Shown piece after piece: positions 1 to 9,695 of a DNA stretch of 64,000 bases. Within the stretch, counting starts at the first letter, position 1, and each line of letters opens with the position of its first letter. The DNA is taken from contig NZ_JAFKCZ010000001.1 in the NCBI RefSeq assembly GCF_017255185.1, forward strand, positions 1-64,000, given 5' to 3'. This stretch comes from Parahaliea mediterranea. Lineage in GTDB: Bacteria; Pseudomonadota; Gammaproteobacteria; Pseudomonadales; Halieaceae. Made by a program: the position numbers and the translations under genes. The notes under the pieces are model-generated. The model was not told where the DNA came from and searched no databases. It saw only the letters and a list, made by a program, of their open reading frames with translations.

Positions 1-586
<586 letters not shown>

Positions 587-611
587 GTCTCGGCGATCAC
601 AAGCAGTACCG

Positions 612-640
612 AAAAGCCCGGCCATGCGCCGGGCTTTTTA
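612..640 (+). terminator. Rho-independent terminator of tuf
   Basis: A stem of AAAAGCCCGG pairs with CCGGGCTTTT around a short loop and is followed by further T residues. It lies 26 bp after the last tuf-like stop codon and is likely the original tuf terminator, displaced by the tandem repeat. Confidence 0.85.
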
Positions 641-642
641 TT

Positions 643-880
643 GGGGACGGATACCTATTTCCCGCTCAATTTGGTGGAAATACGTATCCGTCCCGAATGG
701 CACAGACTTAAGTGAAAAACAGGGTATTTTGCCCTCTGTAGGGTCGAATTCATTCGACCAATAAAGGCGCTCACGGCATCAATGGCCGAATAAATTCGGC
801 CCTACAACGGTTAAGAAAGTGCCATTCGGGCCGGATACCTATTCCCCACTCAGTTCGACGGGAATTAGGTATCCGCTCTT
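643..880. repeat. Composite inverted-repeat element, left copy
   Basis: Three hairpin modules lie in series. The first runs 643-694 (GGGGACGGATACC pairing with GTATCCGTCCC). The second is a 70-bp module at 737-806 that starts TGTAGGGTCGAA and ends TTCGGCCCTACA. The third is another GGATACC...GGTATCC hairpin at about 830-875. The module order and linkers (for example CAGGGTATTTTGCCCTC) recur in reverse complement at 14854-15007. Such hairpins resemble REP-type elements mobilised by RAYT transposases, but no transposase is encoded here. Confidence 0.8.
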
Positions 881-983
881 TTTTTGTCCGTAAAAACCGA
901 AAGTTAGCTGCTAGTTTTTGCGATTTTTATTCTGTCCGATAGAACTATCATGGTCTCAACTCCAACGACTTGAGGACCAAACC

Positions 984-1595
984 ATGAAGCAAGTACTAGT
1001 ACTGAACTCCAGCCTGAACGGCGCACAGGGTAACTCCAGCCGCCTGGCCAGCCAGTTTGTCTCTGCGCTGCGGCAGCGCGGCGAGATCGAAGTCACCGAG
1101 CGCGACCTGGCCAATTCGGACCTGCCGCACCTGGGCGCCGAGGAAATGCGGGCCTGGGCGACGCCGGCGGATGAGCGCGATGCGCGGCAGGGCGAGTTGG
1201 CGAAAATCTCCGATGATTTGATTGGCGAACTGCAACTGGCCGATACCCTGGTGGTTGGCATGCCCTTGTACAACTTCGGTATACCGTCGGTATTCAAAGC
1301 CTGGATAGACCGCATCGCCCGGGCCGGCATTACCTTCAAATACACCGAGTCCGGCCCGCAGGGCTTGCTGCAGGGCAAGAAAGTCTATGTACTGGCGGCC
1401 CGCGGCGGTGTGTATGCCGGGACCGATACGGATACCCAAAGCCAGTACCTGAAGAATGTGTTCGCCTTTGTCGGCTTGAGCGATGTCGAATTCATCTACG
1501 CCGAAGGGCTGGCCATGGGCGACAAGGCTGCCGAGCTTGCCTGGGCGCAGGCCGATGAGAAGATCGGTGAACTGATGAACAGTCAGGCGGCATAA
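984..1595 (+). CDS. azoR: FMN-dependent NADH-azoreductase
   Basis: The product is 203 residues, the usual length for AzoR, a flavodoxin-like homodimer in the cytoplasm that reduces azo compounds and quinones with NADH. The phosphate-binding segment NSSLNGAQGNSSRL near the N-terminus and the FMN-contact motif PLYNFGIPSVFKAW around residue 95 are clear. The ATG at 984 is chosen because GAGG lies 8 bases upstream and the protein then starts directly with the first beta strand (MKQVLVLNSS). A longer in-frame extension upstream has no similarity to the family. It stands alone before a hairpin repeat and the riboswitch, so it is probably transcribed separately from the cobalamin genes. Confidence 0.93.
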   Translation: MKQVLVLNSSLNGAQGNSSRLASQFVSALRQRGEIEVTERDLANSDLPHLGAEEMRAWATPADERDARQGELAKISDDLIGELQLADTLVVGMPLYNFGIPSVFKAWIDRIARAGITFKYTESGPQGLLQGKKVYVLAARGGVYAGTDTDTQSQYLKNVFAFVGLSDVEFIYAEGLAMGDKAAELAWAQADEKIGELMNSQAA

Positions 1596-1607
1596 GCCAC
1601 CTTAATC

Positions 1608-1656
1608 GGGGACGGATACCTATTTCCGCCAGGGGCCGGAATAGGTATCCGTCCCC
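1608..1656. repeat. GGGGACGGATACC hairpin repeat
   Basis: GGGGACGGATACCTATTTCC pairs with GGAATAGGTATCCGTCCCC. It is the same module as in the composite repeats at 643-880 and 14854-15007 and the copy at 29996-30039. It lies between azoR and the riboswitch. Confidence 0.85.
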
Positions 1657-1699
1657 GTTTGCTTTTTGACTCAACGCGAAAAAGCCGGATATACTCCGC

Positions 1700-1885
1700 G
1701 CCCTGCATCAGGTGCCTGTTCGTTCGTCCCTCGCCGGGACGTTCTGGGACAGGGTAAACGGGAAGTAAGGTGCGTCGCGGCAATTCACTGGCCGCCGCCG
1801 ACAATGCCTTCGCTGCCCCCGCAACGGTCCGGAGTGCTCCGTGAGCGCTTCCAAGCCCGAAACCGGCCTGGTAGTGAGCCCCATC
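1700..1885 (+). promoter_or_regulatory. Cobalamin riboswitch
   Basis: Conserved segments appear in the right order: CAGGTGCCTGTT, then GGTAAACGGGAAG, then GCTGCCCCCGCAACGG (1812-1827), then the B12-box-like AGCCCGAAACCGGCCTGG (1854-1871). These match the class-I cobalamin aptamer. The aptamer is followed by a long leader to the receptor start at 2150. I see a CCGGTG...CACCGG hairpin near 1957-1978 but no T run, so control may act on translation. It should lower expression of the downstream receptor and cobamide genes when adenosylcobalamin is abundant. Confidence 0.88.
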
Positions 1886-2149
1886 CGTCTGGATGGTCAT
1901 CACGCGCAGAGCTACGACGGCGAAGCGGCGGGCTTCTCGGGTTGGTGCATATTGCCCCGGTGTGTCTGTGGCACCGGTACGCCCCTCCCTCATCCTCTCC
2001 ATTTCGCCGTCGGGCTGATTACTTGAACAGTAATGCGGTGAAGAAGCGGAGGGCTTCGTAAGCTGGCAGCAGCCGTCGACTCAGGCGGGGCTATGGCCTG
2101 TGTTTCTCCTCCCTCTTACGCACTGCCGACAACGCGTATGAGGATCGTC

Positions 2150-4300
2150 ATGTCACACTTGCAGCAGAATATTGCCCGGCAGCGCCTGGCGGTCGCGGTT
2201 GCGGCTGCCCTGGCGGCTGTTCCGGCCCTCGCCCAGCAGGGCGGTATGAAAGTGGCCCAGCAAGCCGAAATGGAAGAGCTTGAAGTGCGCGCGGCGTCGC
2301 TGGATCGCCGCGGCCTGGCGCTGGATTCCGCCAACGGCGCGGGCGGTCGTCTCGGCCTGTCCGCGATGGACACCCCCGCGAGTGTGGAAATCGTCAGCAA
2401 GGAGGCCATCGCGCTCAAGGGCGATTTTTCCGGCAATGCCGCGGTGACCCGTGCAACCGGTTTCGCGTCCAGCGCCAGCCCGGGCAACGGCGGTTCCTCT
2501 ACCTCGGTGCGCGGCTTCAACGGCCATGGCTCCGTGGTCACCACCTACGATGGCACCCGCCTGTATGTCGGTTCGGGGACCGTGAATTTTCCCGCCGACA
2601 CCTGGACCGTGGAGCGAGTGGAGGTACTGCGCGGCCCCGGTTCGGTGATTAACGGCGTGGGCGCCATTGGCGCCACCCTGAACTACGTGCCCAAGCGCCC
2701 GGAGTTCGAGCCTATCACTACAGAGTTCGACGTCACCGGCGGCAGCAACGACCTGAGGCGGTTTGCCGTCGGTAGCGGCGGCGCGCTGGGCGATAGCGTC
2801 GCCTTCCGCCTGGATGTGGTCAATCACCGCAGTGACGGCTATGTGGACCGCGCCGAGGAGGATCGCACCGCCGTGGCCGGGGCGCTGTTGTTCCGCCCCA
2901 CGGACGACCTCGATATTCGCCTGAGCGTCGATTTCGCCGACACCGAAGACGCGCCCTACTGGGGAGCGCCCCTGGTTGACGGCGAGGTCCCGGGGGACAT
3001 TCGCCGCAACAATTACAACGTCGCGGACGCCATCGTCGCCTACCAGGACCTGTGGCCGCGCCTGAATCTGAACTGGCGCATCAACGACAATCTGGAACTG
3101 CGCAGCGACACTTTCTATATGGACTCCGAACGCCAGTGGCGCAATGTGGAGTCCTACGACTACAACGCCGCGAGCGGCGAGGTGGATCGCTCTTTCTACC
3201 TGGAAATCCTGCACGACCAGGAGCAGCTGGGTAACCGCAGCGACCTGTTGTGGCGCGGCAGTATCGCCGGCATGGAAAACCGGTTGAGCGTGGGTGCCGA
3301 AGTCAATGTCATTAACTTCAGCCACCTCAATAACTCTCCCTACGCGGGCGGCAGCAGCGTGGACCTCGACAAGCCCGTGCCAGGTCGATGGGCCGATGGC
3401 GTGGGCAGCGAAACCACGGCGGATTTCGATACCGAGACCACCCAGGGGGCCGTTTTCGTCGACAACGTACTGGCGCTCTCCGAGCAGTGGCAGTTGGTGG
3501 CCGGTTTGCGTTACGACCGGATCGACTACGAGCGCGACGACCGCGCCCGCAGCAACGGCCAGGCAGCGGGTTCCATCGACTCCGAGCTGTCCGGCAGCAG
3601 CTGGCGCCTGGGGGCGGTATACCAGCCCAACGACTACACCAGCCTGTACGCCCAGGCCAGCACCGCGATGGATTCGATCCAGTCGATCCTCAGCGCCAGT
3701 AATCCCGACCTGGACCTCGCCGAGGGCGAGCAGCTGGAGCTGGGCATCAAGCAGCAGTTCATGGACGGCCGCCTGCAGTACACCGTGGCGCTGTACGACA
3801 TCACCAAGCATGACTTGGTCAGTGCCGACCCGGGCGGCGTGCAACGCCAGATCGGCGAACAGTCCTCCCGCGGAGTTGAGTTCGAGCTGTTCTGGCTGCC
3901 GCTGGACACCCTCAGCGTGGACCTGAACATGGCCTTCACCGACCCCGAGTACGAGGAGTTTGTCAGCGGTGACAGCGACTACAGCGGCAACACCCCGCGC
4001 AATGTGCCCGAGCGGACCGCCAACCTGTGGCTGACCTGGCAGGCGATGCCGGCATGGACCGTGTCCGGTGGCCTGCGCTACGTCGGCGAGCGCTATCTCA
4101 ATGACGCCAATAGCGCCGAGCTGCCCGATTACACGGTGTGGGACGCCACCTTGCAGTGGCAGGTGAACGACCAGCTGCGCGTGAGTCTGCGCGGCAAGAA
4201 CCTGTCGGACAGCGAGGATTATGTACTGGCGCCCTATGGCAACCAGTGGATTCTCGGCGACGGGCGCACCGCGGAAGTCGGCCTGAACTACCGCTTCTAA
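2150..4300 (+). CDS. TonB-dependent receptor, siderophore-receptor-like
   Basis: The 716-residue outer-membrane receptor starts with a signal peptide ending about PALAQQ. A plug domain follows (TPASVEIVSKEAIALKG, VRGFNGHGS, VERVEVLRGPGSVINGVG), then a 22-strand-type barrel that ends in the aromatic EVGLNYRF. The ATG at 2150 is preferred because GAGGA sits 6 bases upstream and the signal peptide then begins correctly; an ATG at 2093 would add 19 residues. It is the first gene after the cobalamin riboswitch. The plug resembles ferric-siderophore receptors more than BtuB, and a separate BtuB follows, so its ligand is uncertain. A corrinoid, cobalt complex or other metallophore are all possible. 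Confidence 0.9.
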   Translation: MSHLQQNIARQRLAVAVAAALAAVPALAQQGGMKVAQQAEMEELEVRAASLDRRGLALDSANGAGGRLGLSAMDTPASVEIVSKEAIALKGDFSGNAAVTRATGFASSASPGNGGSSTSVRGFNGHGSVVTTYDGTRLYVGSGTVNFPADTWTVERVEVLRGPGSVINGVGAIGATLNYVPKRPEFEPITTEFDVTGGSNDLRRFAVGSGGALGDSVAFRLDVVNHRSDGYVDRAEEDRTAVAGALLFRPTDDLDIRLSVDFADTEDAPYWGAPLVDGEVPGDIRRNNYNVADAIVAYQDLWPRLNLNWRINDNLELRSDTFYMDSERQWRNVESYDYNAASGEVDRSFYLEILHDQEQLGNRSDLLWRGSIAGMENRLSVGAEVNVINFSHLNNSPYAGGSSVDLDKPVPGRWADGVGSETTADFDTETTQGAVFVDNVLALSEQWQLVAGLRYDRIDYERDDRARSNGQAAGSIDSELSGSSWRLGAVYQPNDYTSLYAQASTAMDSIQSILSASNPDLDLAEGEQLELGIKQQFMDGRLQYTVALYDITKHDLVSADPGGVQRQIGEQSSRGVEFELFWLPLDTLSVDLNMAFTDPEYEEFVSGDSDYSGNTPRNVPERTANLWLTWQAMPAWTVSGGLRYVGERYLNDANSAELPDYTVWDATLQWQVNDQLRVSLRGKNLSDSEDYVLAPYGNQWILGDGRTAEVGLNYRF

Positions 4301-4344
4301 GGTGTGCCGGCGCCGGGGTGTCGCCCCGGCGCCGCGATTGAACC

Positions 4345-5832
4345 GTGAAAATCAAACGCTGGATATACCTGACACACCGCTGGCTGGGGATCGGCATGTG
4401 CCTGTTGATGGCCATGTGGTTCTTCACCGGCGTGGTTATGATGTACGTCGGTTTCCCGGCACTGTCCGTGTCGGAGCGACTGCAGGGGCTGCCGGTGCTG
4501 GAACCCGCGCAACTGCGGGTGCCGGTTTCGCGCCTGCTCGAGCGCCTGCCACCGGAAGGGGAGGTTGTTTCACTGCGCCTGACCACGGTGCTGGAACGCC
4601 CGGCTTACGTGTTGCTCGACGGTTCCGGGAACCGGCATGTGCTGTTTGCCGACAATGGCGAATGGTTGGGCGAGGTCGGTGCCCGGCAGGCCCTGCGCGC
4701 GGCGGCGCAGTTCGCCGCGAGCCACGGCCTTGCCCTGGCGCCGGGAGCGCGGGCGGAGTCACTTGCGATGGACCAGTGGACCGTGTCCAGTAGCCTGCAC
4801 GGCCACCGCCCCCTGTACCGGGTGCCCTTGGCCGATGCCGCCGGCACCGAGCTCTATGTCTCCTCGCGCACCGCCGAGGTGGTGCGTGACACCACCAGCC
4901 GCGAGCGTGTTTGGAACTGGTTGGGAGCCAACCTGCACTGGCTCTATCCCATGCAGCTGCGCCGCCACCCCACGCTGTGGCACTGGGTGATCGTGGTGCT
5001 CTCCATCATTGGCCTGGTGTCCATCGTCACCGGGGGAATCGTCGGTGTCCAGCGCCTGCGCATCCGCCGGCGCTATCGCGGTCGCGACATCACCCCCTAT
5101 CGGGGGATGATGAAGTGGCATCACATCCTGGGGCTGGTGACCCTGGTGTTCCTGCTCACTTTTATGCTCAGCGGCCTGTTGTCGATGAACCCCTTTGGGG
5201 TGTTCTCCGCGCGCCAGCCCGGGGTGGATGTGAAGCGGGCGCTGACCGGTGGCACCACCGTCGCCGACCACCGGCGCGACGTTCCCGCGATGGCCCACCT
5301 TCACGGCGCGCTGTCCCGGGGGGAGCCGGTCAGGGAGGTGCGCTGGCTGCGACTCGGCGGCCGGGGCTATCAGGTGCTTATAGCCGATGCCCACCGTTAC
5401 CGGGCGCTGTTGCCGCCCGACTGGCCGGCTGACGCGACACCGGCGGATCTGGCGCGCCGCGCCATTACCGCGTCACTGCCGCCCGGCGCGGTGGTCGATG
5501 CGCGTGAACTCCAACATTACGACAACTACTACTACTCACACCACCAGCGCTGGCGGCCGCTGCCGGTGTTGCGCATGCGCACATCGGGGCCACTGGGCAG
5601 CTGGTTTTATATCGATGCATCCACGGGGGAATTACTGCAATGGACTACTACCAAAAATCGCGTGCAACGCTGGCTGTACCACGGCTTGCACAGCCTGGAC
5701 TTCGCTTTCCTGATCAACCGGCGCCCCTTGTGGGACGCTGTGGTGATCGCTCTGAGCGCGCTCGGAATGGCCTTGTCGGGAAGCAGCGTGATCGTCGCCT
5801 GGCGGCGCCTGCGGCCGCGCCGCGCCCCCTGA
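4345..5832 (+). CDS. PepSY-associated inner-membrane protein
   Basis: The 495-residue protein has the layout of PepSY_TM proteins that accompany TonB receptors. TM1 lies at about residues 12-35 after the characteristic KIKRWIYLTHRWLGIGM, with periplasmic PepSY-like segments between helices. A central HHILGLVTLVFLLTFMLSG helix pair and a last helix near residue 470 follow. His residues in the helices fit the haem or metal reductase role suggested for relatives. It starts with GTG 44 bp after the receptor gene. It probably helps release or reduce the imported metal complex, but the substrate cannot be read from sequence. Confidence 0.85.
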   Translation: MKIKRWIYLTHRWLGIGMCLLMAMWFFTGVVMMYVGFPALSVSERLQGLPVLEPAQLRVPVSRLLERLPPEGEVVSLRLTTVLERPAYVLLDGSGNRHVLFADNGEWLGEVGARQALRAAAQFAASHGLALAPGARAESLAMDQWTVSSSLHGHRPLYRVPLADAAGTELYVSSRTAEVVRDTTSRERVWNWLGANLHWLYPMQLRRHPTLWHWVIVVLSIIGLVSIVTGGIVGVQRLRIRRRYRGRDITPYRGMMKWHHILGLVTLVFLLTFMLSGLLSMNPFGVFSARQPGVDVKRALTGGTTVADHRRDVPAMAHLHGALSRGEPVREVRWLRLGGRGYQVLIADAHRYRALLPPDWPADATPADLARRAITASLPPGAVVDARELQHYDNYYYSHHQRWRPLPVLRMRTSGPLGSWFYIDASTGELLQWTTTKNRVQRWLYHGLHSLDFAFLINRRPLWDAVVIALSALGMALSGSSVIVAWRRLRPRRAP

Positions 5833-7673
5833 TCGCCGCACTGGCGGCGGCACTGGCGACTGCCTTCGCGCTGCCCGCGCAGGCGTCCGAGGCCCCGCGG
5901 GAGGAGTTGGTGGTGACCGCCACCCGCACGCCGGTGAAGGCGGCGGACGCCCTGTCCTCGGTGACCGTGGTGTCGCGGGATGAGATCGCCGAGCTGCAAC
6001 CCCTGGACCTGGTGGATATCATGCGCAAGCAGCCGGGCATGGATATCAGCCAGAGCGGCGGTCCGGGCTCCAGCGCCAGTCTGTTTCTGCGCGGCAGCGC
6101 CAGCGACCACACGCTGTTTTTGGTGGACGGCCAGCGCATCGGCAGCGCCACCCTCGGCAGCACCAGCTTCCAGTTCCTCAACCCCGAGCAGATTGAACGC
6201 ATCGAGGTGGTGCGCGGCGCCCACTCCAGCCTGTACGGCTCGGACGCCATCGGCGGCGTGGTGCAGGTATTCACGCGCGACGGCAGCGGCGCGCCGGGTA
6301 GCTATGTCAGCACCACCGCCGGCAGTCACAACCAGTACCAACTCGCCGCGGGGGCCAACGGCACCAGCGGCGCGTGGCGCTATGGCCTTAACGCCTCCTA
6401 CCTGGAGACCGACGGCATCGACAATCTGGAGGACGACAGCGGCAACAACGGCGACGACGACGGCTACCGCAACAAGTCCCTCAACGGCAGCCTCGGCTAC
6501 CGCTTCGCCAACGATGCCGACATCAGCCTGCGCTATCTGGCGGTGGGGACCCGCAACGAATACGACGACGCCTACAACTCCGACCACAGGCCCTACAGCG
6601 ACGGCTGGATGCAAAACATCAACCTGCGCGGTCGCCTGCCGGTCACCGAGGCCTGGCTGTCCACCCTGTCGCTGGGGCGCTCGACCGACGACACCGACAA
6701 CTACGACGGCGTCAGCGGTACCAACACCGGCCACTTCCGCACCACGCGGGAACAGCTGTTCTGGCAGAACGACGTCACCTTTGCCGACGAGCAGGTGCTC
6801 ACCCTCGCCTACGAGTACTACGACGACGGGGTCGACGCCAGTTCCCTGTACCAGGGCGCCGATGGGCGGCCGGTCAGCAACCGCAGCAACGAGGCCTGGA
6901 TGGCGGAGCTGCAATTGCACTGGTCGCGACTGGACGCGGTACTGGGCGCGCGCACCGACGACAACGAGGAATTCGGCGAACAGACCACCGGCAGCATCGC
7001 GCTGGGCCTGGACATCGACGGCGCGCACCGGCTCACCGCCAGCTGGGCGGAGGGCTTCAAGGCGCCGACCTTCAACGACCTGTACTGGCCCGCGAGCGCC
7101 TACACCGCCGGCAATCCCGACCTGGTGCCGGAGACCTCGGAAAACCGTGAACTCGGTATCCGCGGCGATTACCGCCGCTGGCAGTGGTCGTTGACCTACT
7201 TCGAGAATGACGTCGAGAACCTGATCAACTGGGCTCCCGGGGAGGATTTCGTTTACCGGCCCTATAACGTCGCCGACGCCCGCATCCGCGGCGGCGAATT
7301 CATCTCCACGGCGCGGTGGGGCGAGTGGCGGCTCGAGGCCTCCTATACCTATGTCGAGGCGCGGGACGACGGCAGCGATACCCTGCTGCCCAATCGCGCG
7401 CGGTCCAATTTCGTGGCCAATCTCGATCGCGGCCTCGGCCGCTGGCAGCTGGGTCTCTCGCTCAAGGCCCAGGACAAGCGTTACTCCAACGCGTCCAACA
7501 GCGAGTCCCTGCCGGGCTACGCCACGGTCGGCGTGCGCGCCCACTACGAACTGGCCGAGGGGCTGCGGCTGAAGGCGCGGGTCGACAACCTGTTGGACAA
7601 GGACTACCAGCTCAATGCGGGCTACAACCAGGACGGCGTGAATTTTCAGCTGGGCCTGAGTTACAGCCTGTAG
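5730..7673 (+). CDS. btuB: Vitamin B12 outer-membrane receptor BtuB (start uncertain)
   Basis: The mature protein begins near ASEAPREELVVTATRTP, a TonB box typical of BtuB. The plug includes FLRGSASDHTLFLVDGQRI, ERIEVVRGAHSSLYGSDAIGG, and the barrel ends in QLGLSYSL. This is the outer-membrane cobalamin transporter. The start is odd: the signal peptide core LIAALAAALATAFALPAQA begins at the CTG at 5829, which overlaps the PepSY stop as CTGA and would give 614 residues, the length of E. coli BtuB. The nearest canonical in-frame start is GTG at 5730, used here, which gives a long basic n-region. ATG at 5640 is also in frame. Translation coupled to the upstream gene is likely. Confidence 0.9.
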   Translation: MGRCGDRSERARNGLVGKQRDRRLAAPAAAPRPLIAALAAALATAFALPAQASEAPREELVVTATRTPVKAADALSSVTVVSRDEIAELQPLDLVDIMRKQPGMDISQSGGPGSSASLFLRGSASDHTLFLVDGQRIGSATLGSTSFQFLNPEQIERIEVVRGAHSSLYGSDAIGGVVQVFTRDGSGAPGSYVSTTAGSHNQYQLAAGANGTSGAWRYGLNASYLETDGIDNLEDDSGNNGDDDGYRNKSLNGSLGYRFANDADISLRYLAVGTRNEYDDAYNSDHRPYSDGWMQNINLRGRLPVTEAWLSTLSLGRSTDDTDNYDGVSGTNTGHFRTTREQLFWQNDVTFADEQVLTLAYEYYDDGVDASSLYQGADGRPVSNRSNEAWMAELQLHWSRLDAVLGARTDDNEEFGEQTTGSIALGLDIDGAHRLTASWAEGFKAPTFNDLYWPASAYTAGNPDLVPETSENRELGIRGDYRRWQWSLTYFENDVENLINWAPGEDFVYRPYNVADARIRGGEFISTARWGEWRLEASYTYVEARDDGSDTLLPNRARSNFVANLDRGLGRWQLGLSLKAQDKRYSNASNSESLPGYATVGVRAHYELAEGLRLKARVDNLLDKDYQLNAGYNQDGVNFQLGLSYSL

Positions 7674-7722
7674 TGGCGCGCGGGCAGGCAGTGGAGGCCC
7701 GGCGGGGCGGGAGGGGCTGGCA

Positions 7723-8655
7723 GTGAGTTTGTCGCTGCTCCTCGCCCTGTTGCTCGATACCGCGCTGGGAGAGCCCCGGCGCTGGCATCCGCTGGCGGGC
7801 TTTGGCGCCCTGGCCGGTGCCCTGGAGCGACGCTGGAACCGGCCCGGGGTGGCGGCGCGCGCGCGGGTGTGGCGGGGCGCGTTGGCGTGGCTGCTGCTGG
7901 TGGTGCCGCCCAGCGCGGCGCTGTGGTGGTTGCTTGCGGCGCTCGCGCCACTGCCGTCCGCCGCCGTGGGGGTCGTGGTGCTCTATCTGTGTGTGGGCAA
8001 CCGCAGTCTTGCCGAGCACGCGGGGGCGGTGAAGTTGGCCCTGGTGGAAGGCGATTTGCCGCGGGCGCGCAGATCGGTGGCGATGTTGGTGAGCCGGGAA
8101 ACGGGCGCCCTCGATGAACGCGGCGTCAGCCGCGCCGCCGTGGAATCGGTGTTGGAGAACGGCAGCGACGCGGTGATCGCACCGCTGTTCTGGTTCGCCG
8201 TGGGCGGCGCGCCAGCCGCGCTGGCCCACCGCCTCGTCAATACCCTGGACGCCTGCTGGGGCTACCGCAACGACCGCTATTGCCACTTCGGACGGGTGGC
8301 GGCGCGGGCGGACGATGCGCTCAACTGGCTGCCCGCGCGCTGTTGCGCGCTGCTCTATGCCTTGGCGGGCCGGTTCCGCCCGGCGCTGCGCTGTTGGCTG
8401 CGCCAGGGGCGGCGGGCCGCCAGCCCCAATGCGGGGCCGGTAATGAGCGCCGGCGCCGGCGCCCTGGCCATCTGGGTCGGGGGGCCGGCGGTGTACCACG
8501 GCAAGCTGGAGCCCCGGCCGGTGCTGGGGCTCGGGCGCGAGGCCGAACCCGCGGATATCGCCCAGGCGGTTTACCTGCTGTGGCGCGCCACCGCGCTGTT
8601 TGTGCTGCTCGCCTGTGCGCTGCATTGGATTGCTGGGGGTGGCGGATGGCCCTGA
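7723..8655 (+). CDS. cbiB: Adenosylcobinamide-phosphate synthase CobD/CbiB
   Basis: The 310-residue membrane protein matches CbiB/CobD, which joins aminopropanol phosphate or aminopropanol to adenosylcobyric acid. Family motifs visible are LLLDTALGEPRRWHPLAGFG at the N-terminus, VSRETGALDERGVSRAAVES and ENGSDAVIAPLFWFAVGG in the middle, and NTLDACWGYRNDRYCHFGR. Several hydrophobic helices are present. The GTG start is preceded by GGAGGGG. It follows btuB by 49 bp and overlaps the next gene by 10 bp, so it belongs to the riboswitch operon. Confidence 0.93.
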   Translation: MSLSLLLALLLDTALGEPRRWHPLAGFGALAGALERRWNRPGVAARARVWRGALAWLLLVVPPSAALWWLLAALAPLPSAAVGVVVLYLCVGNRSLAEHAGAVKLALVEGDLPRARRSVAMLVSRETGALDERGVSRAAVESVLENGSDAVIAPLFWFAVGGAPAALAHRLVNTLDACWGYRNDRYCHFGRVAARADDALNWLPARCCALLYALAGRFRPALRCWLRQGRRAASPNAGPVMSAGAGALAIWVGGPAVYHGKLEPRPVLGLGREAEPADIAQAVYLLWRATALFVLLACALHWIAGGGGWP

Positions 8656-9695
8656 CGCATGGCGGCAACCTCAACGCGGCGATGGCGCGCTTCGGTGGCC
8701 GGCGCGAGCAGTGGCTCGATCTGTCCACCGGCATCAGTCCCCGGAGCTGGCCGGTGCCGCCGGTGCCGGAAGCCGTGTGGCAGCGTTTGCCGGAGGCGGA
8801 CGACGACCTGGTCGCCGCCGCCGCCGGCTATTACGGCTGCGATGAACGCGGCGTGCTGCCGGTGCCGGGTTCCCAGCACGCCATCGCCCTGCTGCCGAGC
8901 CTGTGGCCGCGGGACGCGGTGGCCCTGCCCCGCTGGGGCTACGAGGAGCACCGCGCCGCCTGGGAGGCGGCGGGGCACCGTTGCACGTTCTACCGCGACC
9001 TGGCCGAGCTGGAAGCCCGGGTTGCCGACGAGGCCGTGCATTACGCGGTGGTCATCAATCCCAACAACCCCCTGGGTGAGCTGTTCGACCCGGCCTCGCT
9101 GCTGGCACTGGCGAGTGCGCTGGGCGAGCGCGGCGGGCGCCTGTTGGTGGACGAGGCCTTCATCGATCACGGCTCGGGCGACAGCCTGATCCCGGTCGCG
9201 CACCCGGCGGTGGTGGTGCTGCGTTCGGTGGGCAAGTTCTTTGGCCTGGCGGGGCTGCGGCTCGGTTTTGCGCTGGCGCCGAGGCGCGAAATCGCCGCGC
9301 TGGCGGCGGCCACCAATCCCTGGGCGGTGAGTCACCCGGCGCGCTGGATTGGCGCCGCGGCGCTGGCGGATACCCGCTGGCAGGCGCGGCAGCGGCTGTG
9401 GATCGAGGAAGTGGGGAACCGCTGGCGGCGGGATATCCAGGCGCTCTTGCCGGGGCGCGCGGTGCGCGGCGCCGGTCTGTTCGCCAGCGTGTCGCTGCCG
9501 GCCAAAACCGCCCTGGGACTGCAGGTGGCCGCGGCCGGGCAGGCCCTGTGGCTGCGGGTCTACGGCCCCCGGGGCGACGAGGCGGTGGTGCGTTTCGGCC
9601 TGCCGCCGCCGGGGCGGGAGCGGGATGCCCGCGAGCGCCTGCGGCGGGCGGTGGGGAATTGCGAGGATTTACGGGAATTGGGATTGGGACAATGA
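8646..9695 (+). CDS. cobC: Threonine-phosphate decarboxylase-like aminotransferase CobC
   Basis: A 349-residue fold-type I PLP enzyme. It shows MALTHGGNLNAAMARFG at the start, VVINPNNPLGELFDP, LLVDEAFIDH, and the PLP-lysine region LRSVGKFFGLAGLRLGFALAP. This pattern is that of the L-threonine-O-3-phosphate decarboxylase (CobD of Salmonella, CobC of Pseudomonas) that supplies aminopropanol phosphate for the CbiB step. The ATG lies inside the end of the preceding gene, and its stop overlaps the next start as ATGA, so the three genes are translationally coupled. Gene-name usage differs between species, so the symbol is the pseudomonad one. Confidence 0.9.
   Translation: MALTHGGNLNAAMARFGGRREQWLDLSTGISPRSWPVPPVPEAVWQRLPEADDDLVAAAAGYYGCDERGVLPVPGSQHAIALLPSLWPRDAVALPRWGYEEHRAAWEAAGHRCTFYRDLAELEARVADEAVHYAVVINPNNPLGELFDPASLLALASALGERGGRLLVDEAFIDHGSGDSLIPVAHPAVVVLRSVGKFFGLAGLRLGFALAPRREIAALAAATNPWAVSHPARWIGAAALADTRWQARQRLWIEEVGNRWRRDIQALLPGRAVRGAGLFASVSLPAKTALGLQVAAAGQALWLRVYGPRGDEAVVRFGLPPPGRERDARERLRRAVGNCEDLRELGLGQ

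Noticed and set aside
2153-3844. 563-residue antisense ORF across the first TonB receptor
   Set aside because: It is the shadow of a high-GC gene: it overlaps a well-supported receptor completely and shows no domain or export signal of its own. The long antisense ORFs at 5607-7544, 9560-12445 and 12749-14500 are rejected for the same reason.
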